64,000 nt of DNA. It comes from CAVSWT01 sp963775245. GTDB lineage: Bacteria > Bacteroidota > Ignavibacteria > Ignavibacteriales > Ignavibacteriaceae. The position numbers and the translations under genes are program-made. Of the stretch, positions 25,705 to 35,764 are shown one piece after another. Each line of letters starts with the position of its first letter. Position 1 is the first letter of the stretch. Location of the stretch: NCBI GenBank assembly GCA_963775245.1, contig CAVZID010000019.1, forward strand, positions 418,749 to 482,748. Direction: 5' to 3'. The notes beneath the pieces were generated by a model. It was not told the DNA's origin. It was given only the letters and a program-made list of their open reading frames with translations, and searched no databases.

Positions 25705-25803
25705 TCAAAGCAAATTACTCGCCAGTTCCGCTAATTCAGACGTCTCCCCTTTCTCAAGATTAATATGTGCATAAAGCTTTTGCCCTTTAAAGTGTTCAAT
25801 TAA
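25705..25803 (-). repeat. Displaced phoH 3' end, copy B
   Basis: This 99-base segment aligns codon by codon with the last 33 codons of phoH (26517-26615). Eighteen codons differ: one stop-for-stop, fifteen synonymous and two amino-acid changes (Arg to Thr, Asp to Glu). It still encodes LIEHFKGQKLYAHINLEKGE, then TSELAELASNLL and a stop. The heavy excess of synonymous change shows that the copy evolved as part of a working phoH gene before it was displaced. It lies between the two toxin-antitoxin cassettes. Confidence 0.88.
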
Positions 25804-25891
25804 AAATCTAAATCTCGGCAAACTTAAATAATTAATTGATTCTTTAACAATAAAATATATATTTTTAATTGTTGAATTTAGTGAGGTTAAA

Positions 25892-26071
25892 ATGACAACA
25901 AGAGAAATAGTAAAAAAAGAAATAGATGAAATGCCAAATGATATTTTAGAAAAAGTTTACAAGTATATTAATTCTCTTAGAGCCAAGACTACTAAAAGAA
26001 AGAAAATTCATGCTTTTAAACTTAATGGCCAGCTCGATGATGTAAATATTCGAGAAAGAGCATATGAGTAA
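25892..26071 (+). CDS. Small antitoxin paired with the PIN toxin (DUF2281-like)
   Basis: The ATG at 25892 (preceded by GTGAGG, a fair ribosome site) gives a 59-residue protein: MTTREIVKKEIDEMPNDILE, then KVYKYINSLRAKTTKRKK and a C-terminal tail HAFKLNGQLDDVNIRERAYE. The opening helix pair resembles small DUF2281-type antitoxins, in which a short N-terminal unit is followed by a flexible toxin-binding tail. The stop codon overlaps the PIN toxin start by 8 bases, the usual arrangement for antitoxin-first type II systems. Confidence 0.78.
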   Translation: MTTREIVKKEIDEMPNDILEKVYKYINSLRAKTTKRKKIHAFKLNGQLDDVNIRERAYE

Positions 26072-26474
26072 GTTATTGCTTGATACAAATGTTTTAATTT
26101 ATTCAATTGATCAAGACTCAAAATATTTTAAAAAAACTCAAACTCTTTTTACTGAAAAATTCGAATTATATACAACTTCAAAAAACTTATCTGAATTTCT
26201 TTCGGTTGTCACTAGAATTCCAATAAATCCATTATCATTAAACAATGCATTATTAGCTATTGAAGATTTTAGAGATGCTATGACAATTTTATATCCAGAT
26301 GAAGATTCTTTATTAGTATTTCAAAATTTATTACAAAAGTACCAACCTATTGGTTTAAAAATACATGATTATGAAATATTAAGTATTGGATTAGCTAATC
26401 AGATAAACCAGATTGCAACTTTTAATGAAAAAGATTTTAAAGAAGTTAAGGAAATAACTCTACATAGTTTTTAA
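26064..26474 (+). CDS. vapC: PIN-domain toxin (VapC family)
   Basis: A 136-residue PIN-domain ribonuclease toxin. The acidic metal-binding residues are in place: Asp in LLLDTNVLIYS at residues 4-14, Glu in KNLSEFLSVV, Asp in KIHDYEILSIGLA, and an Asn/Asp pair in ATFNEKDF near the end. VapC toxins cleave tRNA or rRNA and are held inactive by the cognate antitoxin, here the overlapping upstream gene. The pair lies between the phoH stop codon and the displaced tail B, on the opposite strand to phoH. Confidence 0.9.
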   Translation: MSKLLLDTNVLIYSIDQDSKYFKKTQTLFTEKFELYTTSKNLSEFLSVVTRIPINPLSLNNALLAIEDFRDAMTILYPDEDSLLVFQNLLQKYQPIGLKIHDYEILSIGLANQINQIATFNEKDFKEVKEITLHSF

Positions 26475-26516
26475 TTGTAAAGGTTTCTTTCTTTACCTAA
26501 ACTGGATTAAATAATC

Positions 26517-27868
26517 TTACAATAAATTACTAGCCAATTCAGCCAACTCCGACCTTTCCCCTTTCTCAAGATTTATATGCGCATAAAGTTTTTGTCCTTT
26601 GAAGTGGTCAATCAAATATGTAAGCCCGTTTGACTGCGTATCAAGATAAGGATGATCAATCTGGTAAATGTCTCCGGTAAAAACTATTTTAGTTCCTTCA
26701 CCAACACGCGTAATAATTGTTTTAATTTCATGCGGAGTAAGATTCTGTGCTTCATCAACAATAAAATAAATTCTCTGCAAGCTTCGTCCTCTGATATACG
26801 ACAACGGCTCAATCACCAACTTATCTTCTTTTATCATTGAATTTATTGCCGTGTAATTTTTATCATTCTCAGAAAACTGGTCTTGAATAACTTTTAAATT
26901 ATCCCACAGCGGCTGCATGTATGGTTCAAGCTTGCTTTGTACATCACCCGGTAAAAATCCAATATCTTTATTGCTTAAAGGAACTATTGGCCTTGCAATA
27001 TAAATTTGTCTATAACTTTTTTTAATCTGTAAAGCGCTTGCCAGAGCTAAAAGTGTTTTACCTGTTCCCGCTTTCCCTGTTAAGCTGACAAGTGGAATAT
27101 TCATATTGGTAAGAGCATCAACTGCAAAAGTTTGCTCGGCATTTCGCGGCTTAATTCCGTATACTAAATTTTTATCTACCTTGCGAATTGTTTCTTTTTC
27201 CTGGTCAAGATATGCAAGTGCCGACCGGTTTGAGTTTCTTAAAATATAAAATTTATTGGGAATCTCTTCGCCTTTAATTTTCTTAAGTATCGGTTTTGCC
27301 GGAGTTTCATAAGGTGTTTGATATAATTGAAGAATTAAATCATCATCAAAATTTTCAACTACTTGCTTGCCGCTGTAAAGCTCTTCGATGCTGCCAACTC
27401 TATCTGTAGTATAATCCTCTGCAAGAATACCAAGAGCCTTTGCTTTCATCCTAAGATTAACATCTTTGGTAACCAGAATCACATTTCCGTTCTTAGATCT
27501 TTTATTCCATTCATGTGCTACAGAAAGGATTCTATGATCAGGGTGAATCTTCTCTAAACAAATCTCTTATCTCGTCATTTATTCCTCTCGATAAAGCAAT
27601 TCTAACTTTACCTTTGCCTTTACCGAGAGATACTCCACCATTGAATATCGCACTTCCTGTTAGAGAGTCCAGCTTTCGTGGCAAACTCCCGTGCATTTAA
27701 ATTAATTACCTGGCTGCCGCGTTTGAAATGATCAAGCTCTTCAATTACACTTAACGGAATCACTACATCATTTTCCTGGAACTGCTGGATTGAAGAAGCA
27801 TCATGTAAAATCACGTTTGTATCTAGAATAAATGTCTTTGGTGTTTTGGTATTTTTAATTTTTTTCAT
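26517..27868 (-). CDS. phoH: PIN-PhoH family ATPase (PhoH2/YlaK type), two frame breaks
   Basis: This is one protein of about 450 residues: an N-terminal PIN nuclease domain (KTFILDTNVILHDASSI, VVIPLSVIEELDHFK) and a PhoH helicase-like ATPase domain with the Walker A motif LTGKAGTGKTLLALASAL, Walker B-type IYFIVDEAQNLTP and the usual end GERSELAELASNLL. Family members are thought to unwind and cleave RNA. The gene reads in three frames: to about 27685 (REFATK), then LDSLTGSAIFNGGVSLGKGK in the second frame to about 27548, then PDHRILSVAHEWNKR in the third. The intervening sequence is fully conserved in type, so two indels are the simplest reading. Its 3' end is the site beside which two toxin-antitoxin cassettes lie. 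Confidence 0.92.
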
Positions 27869-28238
27869 GATTTATAAATGTAAAAAATAGTTGATGTTTG
27901 TGAGGAGAGAAGGGAGTGTGATTCGTAACAATTAAATATTTGAAACATTAATTTTATTTAATAGTAAATTTTAACTGCTATATAATTTTTTTTTAATTAA
28001 AATTAAAGACCTTTTTACAATTTAATTTAAAATTATTATGAAATTTTAAAGCTCTATTTGTATAAAAATGAAAATTTAAAATTAATTTTTAAAAAGTTGA
28101 TTAATGTGATTGTTTCTTAATTGTATCTTTAAACCGATTGCTTTATATTTGTTTCCCAAGCAAACAGAAAGTGTCAACCAATCAAAAAGAAGAAAATTAA
28201 AATAATCATTGATGATTTTTCAAATATAAGTGTTAACG

Positions 28239-28266
28239 TAGCCACTCATTGAGTGGCTATTTTTTT
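28239..28266 (+). terminator. Terminator-like hairpin in the carA leader (possible attenuator)
   Basis: A perfect 10-bp palindrome (TAGCCACTCA, one centre T, TGAGTGGCTA) at 28239-28259 is followed by seven T (28260-28266). It lies 21 bases before the carA ATG. phoH runs divergently from 27868, so no upstream gene needs this terminator, and the T run is only on the carA-sense strand. It therefore most likely acts as an attenuator in the carA leader. The rest of 27869-28238 is AT-rich and holds no gene. Confidence 0.7.
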
Positions 28267-28287
28267 ATAAAATTTTATGTAAGAATT

Positions 28288-29361
28288 ATGAATCAAACAA
28301 AAAGAAAAGCAGTTTTAATTTTGGAAGATGGAACCGAATTTGCCGGCTACAGTTTTGGATATGAAAAAAACACAAACGGTGAAGTGGTGTTTAATACCGG
28401 AATGGTTGGCTATCCAGAAACTATGACAGACCCTTCATACAGAGGGCAAATATTGGTTTGTACATTCCCACTAATTGGGAACTATGGTGTCCCGGGTGAT
28501 GAAAGAGTTGACGGACTTTATAAAAATTTTGAATCGGAAGAAATACATATTAGGGCATTAATTATTTCCGACTATTCTGAAAACTACTCACATTGGAATG
28601 CTAAACGTTCACTTTCAGATTGGATGAAAGAGCAAAAAATACCCGGCATTTATGGAATAGACACCAGGATGCTTACCAGGAAATTACGAGACCAGGGAAC
28701 TATGCTTGGTAAAATAATAATAAATGAAAATGAAAAAATTGATTTTGAAGATCCGAATCAAACTGACCTGGTTGGAGAAGTTTGTGTAAAGCAGCCGGTT
28801 GAATATAATCGAAATGGGAAGAAAATTGTTTTGGTAGACTGTGGAACAAAGAACAATATTATTCATGCTTTCCTGGGTAGAAATATTTCTGTGTTACGTG
28901 TTCCTTATGATTATGATTTTGCAAAAGAAAAGTGTGATGGAATAGTTTTATCAAACGGCCCGGGCGATCCTAAGATGTGTAAGAAAACAGTTGAAGTCAC
29001 CAAAGAAGCTATGAAAAAACAAATTCCGATTTTGGGAATTTGTCTCGGCAGCCAGATACTTGCGCTTGCAGCCGGAGCTAATACCTATAAATTAAAATAC
29101 GGACATCGTGGCCACAACCAGCCATGCAATGAAACCGGTACAAAACGATGTTATATCACTTCGCAGAATCATGGCTATGCAGTTGACTCAGAAACTTTGC
29201 CCGAAGATTGGCGCGAATGGTTTACTAACGATAACGATGGAACGAATGAAGGTTTAATTCATATTTCAAAACCGTTTTTTGCAGCACAGTTTCACCCGGA
29301 AGCTTCTCCAGGCCCGGATGACAGTGAATTTATTTTTGACATGTTTGTAAGAGCACTATAA
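28288..29361 (+). CDS. carA: Carbamoyl-phosphate synthase small (glutaminase) subunit
   Basis: A 357-residue enzyme that releases ammonia from glutamine for carbamoyl-phosphate synthesis (pyrimidines, arginine). I start at MNQTKRKAVLILEDG (28288); an in-frame longer reading begins inside the upstream hairpin and is unlikely. The N-terminal domain shows the family's FNTGMVGYPETMTDPSYRGQ. The class I amidotransferase domain has SNGPGDP, the nucleophile Cys in ILGICLGSQILALAAG and the His-x-Glu pair in FHPEASPGP. The large subunit gene follows only after a fucosidase gene, which is unusual. Confidence 0.95.
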   Translation: MNQTKRKAVLILEDGTEFAGYSFGYEKNTNGEVVFNTGMVGYPETMTDPSYRGQILVCTFPLIGNYGVPGDERVDGLYKNFESEEIHIRALIISDYSENYSHWNAKRSLSDWMKEQKIPGIYGIDTRMLTRKLRDQGTMLGKIIINENEKIDFEDPNQTDLVGEVCVKQPVEYNRNGKKIVLVDCGTKNNIIHAFLGRNISVLRVPYDYDFAKEKCDGIVLSNGPGDPKMCKKTVEVTKEAMKKQIPILGICLGSQILALAAGANTYKLKYGHRGHNQPCNETGTKRCYITSQNHGYAVDSETLPEDWREWFTNDNDGTNEGLIHISKPFFAAQFHPEASPGPDDSEFIFDMFVRAL

Positions 29362-29396
29362 ATGATTTTAAAAAGTTTATTAGAAGGGAATAAAAA

Positions 29397-31496
29397 ATGA
29401 AAAGCATTAAAACAATTTTGTTTTTTGTAATAGTATTATTCTTATCAGTTGAAATGAATTCATCATTATTTGCACAGGAGACGCCCAAAGAAAAAAATGC
29501 CCGAATGGAATGGTGGCGTGAAGCACGTTTTGGATTATTTATTCATTGGGGGCTTTATTCAATTCCAGCCGGTGAATGGAACGGTAAAACAAATTATGCA
29601 GAATGGATTAGAAACAATGCACAAATACCTTTAAAGGTTTATGACAAATTTGTTGACCAATTTAATCCCGTAAAATTTAATGCTGAACAATGGGTGAAGA
29701 TGGCAAAGGATGCCGGGATGAAATACATTGTTATTACTTCCAAGCATCATGATGGGTTCTGCAACTTCGATTCAAAGTACACTGATTTTGATATTATGTC
29801 CACTCCTTATAAAAAAGATATTCTCAAGCAGCTTGCCAATGCCGCTCATAAAGCAGGAATAAAAATTTGTTTTTATTATTCTATAATGGACTGGCATAAT
29901 CCAAATTATCTTCCCAGAAGGCCATGGGAAAAAGACCGTTCGACTAAAGGTGCCGACTTTGATAAATACGTTCAATACATGAAAAATCAGTTGCACGAAC
30001 TTTTAACTAATTATGGTGAAATTGGAATTCTTTGGTTCGATGGTGAATGGGAAAGTACCTGGAACAATAAATACGGTAAAGAGATTTATGATTATGTAAG
30101 AAAGTCTTCAGCCTAATATTATAATAAACAACCGCGTTAGTAAAGGAAGAAATGGTTTGGAAGGTTTCACAACAGACCAGGAAATGATTGGTGATTACGG
30201 AACTCCGGAACAGGAAATTCCGGCAACAGGATTAAAAGGAGTTGATTGGGAAACTTGCATGACAATGAATGATCATTGGGGTTATAATAAAAATGATCAC
30301 AACTGGAAATCAACAAAAGAACTTATCCGAATGTTGACAGATATAGCTTCCAAAGGTGGAAATTATTTGCTCAATGTTGGCCCGACTTCGGAAGGTGTTT
30401 TTCCTCCTGCTGCAGTTGAGAGATTAAAAGAAATCGGAAATTGGATGAAGGTTAACGGCGAATCAATTTATGATACAAAAGCAAGTCCATTTGCAAACTT
30501 GAAATGGGGACGCTGCACTATGAAAGAGATCGGAAGATGGAACAAGATTATATTTACATGTCTTTGATTGGCCGGCAGATGGCAAACTATTAGTCCCGGG
30601 AATATTGAATGAACCCAAAGATGCTTACCTGCTTGAAGACGTAAACAAAAACCCTCTACCAATAAAAAGAAATGAAGATGCTTTGGAAATTCAATTACCA
30701 TCAACTTCGCCTGACTCAATAAATAGCGTTGTAGTTCTTGACGTAATAGGAAAACCGGATATTTATAATCCCCCGGCAATAGAGGCAACTTATAATATAT
30801 TTATAGACTCATTAAATGTCACCTTAAAATCAGATAATCCTAAAGCAGAGATTAGATATACAACCGATGGCACTATCCCAACAAATTCTTCACCAATTTA
30901 TAAAAATGAAATTACAATTAAAAAAACAAGCACAATAACTGCGAGGATATTTGCAAATAACCATCCAATTACTGCTACGGTTGAATCTACTTTTACAAAG
31001 TAAATCCTTATCCGGCAATTGAAGTTGAAAATATTAGAGCCCGGAATAAAATATAATTACTATGAAGGAAATTGGGAAAAAGTTCCGGATTTTGAAAGTA
31101 TTAAACCATTAGATTCAGGAAGTAATTAAAAACTTCGATGTGCTTCATCAAAATAAGAAAGATGATTATTACGGTTTTGAATTTACCGGATTAATCAAAA
31201 TCGATAATGAAGGTGTTTATAAATTTTATACTGAATCGGATGACGGAAGCCTTTTATACATCGATGATAATTTAGTTGTCGATAATGATAATCAGCATGG
31301 ACTGGTAGAAAAAAGTGGCGCCGTTCCATTATCAAAAGGACTTCATAAAATTAAGATTTCATATTTTGAAGCAAGCGGTGATAATAATTTGAATGTCAGA
31401 TACGAAGGCTCTGGAATAAAATATAAAGTTATACCGGATTCGGTTTTATATTATGAAAGACAAATAAAAATAATTTTTAAGATGACAGTAACATAG
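29397..31496 (+). CDS. Secreted alpha-L-fucosidase (GH29) with CHB_HEX_C-like and PA14 domains, frameshifted
   Basis: The protein has a signal peptide (residues 1-29, ending SSLFAQ), then the GH29 domain with WWREARFGLFIHWGLYSIPA, TSKHHDGFCNFDSKYTDFD, the nucleophile-type Asp in ILWFDGEWE and NYLLNVGPTSEGVFPP. Next come a chitobiase-like C-terminal unit (AEIRYTTDGTIPTNSSPIY) and a PA14 domain (YYGFEFTGLIKIDNEGVY, YTESDDGSLLYIDDN). It would remove terminal fucose from glycans in the periplasm or outside. The reading frame breaks about five times (near 30105, 30535, 30998, 31050 and 31123), but each following frame continues the family sequence, so I treat it as one gene of about 700 codons. 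It ends 9 bases before carB and starts 35 bases after carA. Confidence 0.85.
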
Positions 31497-31505
31497 GAAG
31501 CATAA

Positions 31506-34500
31506 ATGATTAAAAAAGGAAAACCAAAAAAAGTACTGATACTTGGCTCAGGTGCATTGCAAATCGGACAAGCAGGTGAATTTGATTATTCGGGCAGCCA
31601 GGCTATAAAGGCATTAAAAGAAGACGGAATTGCAACAGTCTTGATAAATCCGAACATCGCAACTATACAGACTTCTGAAAATTTTGCAGATAGAGTTTAT
31701 TTCCTGCCACTAAAACCTGAGTTTGTTGAGCAGGTAATTGAGAAAGAGGAACCGGATAGTATCTTGCTTCAGTTCGGCGGACAAACTGCTTTAAATGTTG
31801 GTGTTTCACTATACGAAAACGGTGTACTTGAGAAACATAATGTGAAAGTTTTAGGTACTCCTGTCCAAGCAATTCAGAACACAGAGGACAGGCTTTTATT
31901 TGGGCAAAATGTAACTTCCATCGGATTGAAAGTCGCTGTGAGTGAAACCGCAACAAATGTAAAAGAGGCAATTGCAGCGGGTGAATAAAATTGGTTTCCC
32001 GGTTATGGTGAGAATTGCTTATGCACTTGGCGGTCTTGGTTCGGGCATCGTAAATAATGAAGAAGAGCTTACTGAAAAAGCGAGACGAGCATTTACATTT
32101 ACAAAACAGATTTTAATTGAAGAGTCATTGTACGGCTGGAAAGAAGTTGAGTACGAAATAGTTAGAGATAAATATAACAACTGCATTACAATTTGCTCAA
32201 TGGAAAATATGGATCCGATGGGCATTCATACCGGGGACAGTATTGTTATTGCACCTGTACAAACTCTTTCCGCAAAAGAAAATTTTATGCTTCGCTCTAT
32301 CGGTATAAAGTTAATTCGTCATCTTGGGGTAATTGGTGAATGCAATATTCAATATGCTCTCGACCCAAATTCTGATGACTACAGAATAATTGAAGTAAAT
32401 GCACGATTAAGCAGAAGCTCTGCTCTGGCTTCAAAAGCGACAGGTTATCCATTGGCTTTCATCGCTACAAAACTGGCACTAGGTTATGCTTTAAATGAAG
32501 TTGAAAATATTATAACTCAAGAAACATCAGCATGTTTTGAGCCTGCGCTTGATTATGTTGCGTTAAAATTTCCCCGCTGGGATTTACAAAAATTTAAGCA
32601 CGTTAGCACACAGCTTGGTTCCGAAATGAAATCTGTCGGAGAAGTTATGTCTCTTAGCAGATCATTCGAAGAAGTTTTACAAAAAGCGATTAGGATGCTT
32701 GATGTTGGTTTTGTTGGCTTTGTTGGAAATGAATTGGAATTTAATGACCTGGATAATGAACTTGCTCAGCCGACCGACAAAAGAATTTTTGCAATAGCTG
32801 AAGCACTTCAAAAAGGATATTCAATAGATAAGATTTATGATTTAACAAAAATCACAAAATGGTTTTTGTATAAGATGAAGAATATTGTCGATACTGAATT
32901 AAAGGTTAAAGGAAAAGAGTTATCCGCCATTTCCCATGATTTAATGAAAGACGCAAAGGAATATGGTTTCAGCGATTATCAAATTGCAAAGTTAACAAAT
33001 ACAGATGAGTTGCAAGTTAGAGGATATAGAAAATCATTAAATATTATTCCGGTTGTTAAGCAGATTGATACTCTTGCTGCTGAATATCCTGCACATACTA
33101 ATTATTTGTACCTCACATATAACGGTTATGAAGATGATATATTATTTAGTAAAGAAGACAAGGCAGTTACTAAAGATGAAAAAATTATTGTAATCGGCAG
33201 CGGAGCATATAGAATCGGTTCGTCAGTAGAGTTTGATTGGTGCTGTGTAAATGCAGTTATGTCTATTAAATAAAAGCGGATATGAATCAATTATGATTAA
33301 CTGCAACCCGGAAACGGTAAGTACTGATTATGATATATGTGACAAACTTTATTTCGAACAGTTGACTTTGGAACGTGTACTCGATATATGCGATAAAGAA
33401 AATCCAAAAGGCGTTATTGTTTCGATGGGTGGACAGGTTCCAAATAATCTCGCAATGAAGCTTCATCAAGCAGGAATAAATATTTTAGGAACTTCTCCGA
33501 TTCAAATAGACAATGCTGAGAACAGGCACAAGTTTTCCGGAATACTTGATAAGATTGAAGTCGATCAGCCTGAATGGGAAGAGCTTACTAGCTTAGATGA
33601 TGCAAAAGAGTTTACTAAAAAAGTTGAGTACCCTGTTTTAATCAGGCCAAGTTATGTACTCAGTGGCGCCGCGATGAGTATTGTTGTCTCTGATGAAGAG
33701 CTGGAAATATTTTTGAAGAAAGCAGCAGAGATTAGCAAAGAACACCCGGTAGTAATAAGTAAGTTTATAACGGATGCAAGAGAAATAGAAGTTGATGCAG
33801 TTGCTGAAAATGGACAGTTATTTTGTTACGCAATTTCAGAGCACGTTGAAAATGCGGGCGTTCATTCAGGTGACGCAACTATTGTGTTGCCTCCGCAAAG
33901 AACTTATTTGGAAACGATGCGCCGTGTAAAAATGGTTACAAAGCAAATTGCAAAAGAGCTTGAAATTACCGGGCCTTTTAATATTCAATTCATTGCAAAG
34001 GATAATGAGGTAAAAGTAATTGAGTGTAACCTAAGAGCTTCACGAAGCTTCCCATTTGTATCTAAAACATTAAAAATAAATTTCATTGAAATAGCAACAA
34101 GGCTAATTCTTGGTGAAAGAGTTCCTAAGATAGATAAGTCATCTTTTGATGTTGATTACGTAGGAGTAAAAGCCCCGCAGTTTTCTTTCACACGGCTTAA
34201 AGGCTCCGATCCTGTGCTTGGTGTAGAAATGGCATCAACCGGTGAAGTTGCTTGTCTTGGGGATGATTTTAATGAAGCATTCTTGAAAAGCTTTTTATCA
34301 ACCGGATTTAAGAATTCCTAAAAAAGCAGTGATGCTTTCTACCGGAACATTAAAAGATAAAGCGGATTTGTTATCCGAAACTAAAAAGCTTTATGAAATG
34401 GGACTAAAGCTTTATGCAACAAAAGGCACTTCAGAGTTTTTGGAAAAGAACGGAATTGAATCTGAAATATTAAATTGGCCTCTTGAAAAAGAAGAACCAA

Positions 34501-34724
34501 ATATAATTACATATTTGAATGAAGGAAAGATTGACCTGGTAATAAATATTCCCAAAAGCCAGGAGAAATATGAATTGGATAATGATTATATAATTCGTAG
34601 AAAAGCAATTGATATGAATATAAATTTAATTACGAATACACAGGTTGCGAAAAGATTTATAAAAGCAATTAACTTATATAAGGAAGAAAATCTTTCGGTT
34701 AAAAGCTGGGATGAGTACAATTGA
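31506..34724 (+). CDS. carB: Carbamoyl-phosphate synthase large subunit, three frame breaks
   Basis: The two homologous ATP-grasp halves and C-terminal regulatory domain of CarB are all present, with about 1070 codons in total as expected. The first half starts KKVLILGSGALQIGQAGEFD and has NPNIATIQTS and FPVMVRIAYALGGLGSGIV. The second half has VIGSGAYRIGSSVEFDWC, INCNPETVSTDYD, YPVLIRPSYVLSGAAM and ECNLRASRSFPFVSKT. The C-terminal MGS-like domain has LSTGTLKDKADLLSETKKLY and LYATKGTSEFLEKNGI. Frame breaks lie near 31980, 33267 and 34310, where the family sequence continues at once in another frame. A truly broken carB would cost pyrimidine and arginine synthesis, so sequencing indels are likely. 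Confidence 0.93.
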
Positions 34725-34782
34725 TAGGTCAAAACTGCCAAAGCCGGTAGGCATGGAGTAAAATGATCAAAATTCAAAAAAT

Positions 34783-35625
34783 TTAATTTGAGCACCGTCC
34801 TCTGATTTTATTCTTTATCACTTTAAATTCTGCTATAATAGGCAGATGATCGGATGCACCACTTCTGTAGATAGTAATTAAAGCTGGTTCAATAATAATT
34901 TTATTTTTTTCTTTATCACGGTTTGAATAATAAATATAATCAATTCTTTTCTCGGGAAAATCAGAAGGAAAAGTTAATCCTTTGCCTTCACCAATTTCTT
35001 CCCATGCATCGTTAAAGTTTTTTTTCATTTTTAAATATGTTCTGCTCATAGAAGTGTCATTAAAATCACCGCAGATAATCACTGGCATATCAGGATATTT
35101 TTTTATTTCATTATTTATTTCATCAATACTCGAAACTCTTGCACTGTCATTTCCTCTGTCGTCTAAATGAGTATCCATAAATAATATTTCATTGCCAAGG
35201 AAATCAACTACAGTTTGAAGCAATCCTCTTTGTTCTTCCTCTCTATTCATATTGTAGTGATAATTATATTTAACTAAAATCGGAAGTCTTGATAAAATTC
35301 CGTTACCGTATTCCCCCCCTTTAAAATCAATATTTTTATCAAAGTAAAAATGCATTTTGGTAAGAATAGAAAGGCTGTCTAATATTCTTATTCCAAATGA
35401 TCTTTCAGTTCCTTGATCAACTTCCTGTAATGCAACGAGGTCAACTCCGGTTTCTCTTATAATTTTAGCAATTCTATTTAAATCAATTTTGCCGTCAAGC
35501 CCTTCTCCATGATGTATATTATAAGTCATAACTTTTAAATACAAAGTATCACTTTCGTCCTGGGAGTATATTGAAAATGGAACTATAACTGCAATGACAA
35601 ACAAAATAAGAATAAACTTTTTCAT
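34783..35625 (-). CDS. Secreted endonuclease/exonuclease/phosphatase-family hydrolase
   Basis: A 280-residue metal-dependent phosphodiesterase or phosphatase of the EEP superfamily with an N-terminal signal peptide (MKKFILILFVIAVIVPFSIY). Catalytic motifs are visible: Asn in MTYNIHHGEGLDGK, Glu in LVALQEVDQGTERS, DTHLDDRG, the Asp-x-Asn pair in IICGDFNDTSMS, RIDYIYYS and the final Asp-His in GASDHLPIIAEF. Family members include nucleases, sphingomyelinases and inositol phosphatases; which one applies here cannot be told. It is convergent with carB. Confidence 0.88.
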   Translation of the reverse strand: MKKFILILFVIAVIVPFSIYSQDESDTLYLKVMTYNIHHGEGLDGKIDLNRIAKIIRETGVDLVALQEVDQGTERSFGIRILDSLSILTKMHFYFDKNIDFKGGEYGNGILSRLPILVKYNYHYNMNREEEQRGLLQTVVDFLGNEILFMDTHLDDRGNDSARVSSIDEINNEIKKYPDMPVIICGDFNDTSMSRTYLKMKKNFNDAWEEIGEGKGLTFPSDFPEKRIDYIYYSNRDKEKNKIIIEPALITIYRSGASDHLPIIAEFKVIKNKIRGRCSN

Positions 35626-35764
35626 GTTCGATTATACTTTTTGATATTAAATTTTAACTGTACAAATTATAAAATATTTTAATTTTATGTCACATAAAAA
35701 AGAATCTGTGAAATAAATATATTTGTATTAATAATTTTTAATTTTCAATAATGGATTGAACTGA

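Noticed and set aside
24804..25803. phoH tails as ordinary pseudogene remnants of a tandem phoH duplication
   Set aside because: The differences from the resident phoH are almost all synonymous, and each tail ends abruptly with a different gene pair between, which a decaying duplication does not explain well.
31506..34724. Programmed frameshifting in carB
   Set aside because: There are three breaks at unrelated sequences without slippery heptamers or downstream structures, and carB is not known to use recoding.
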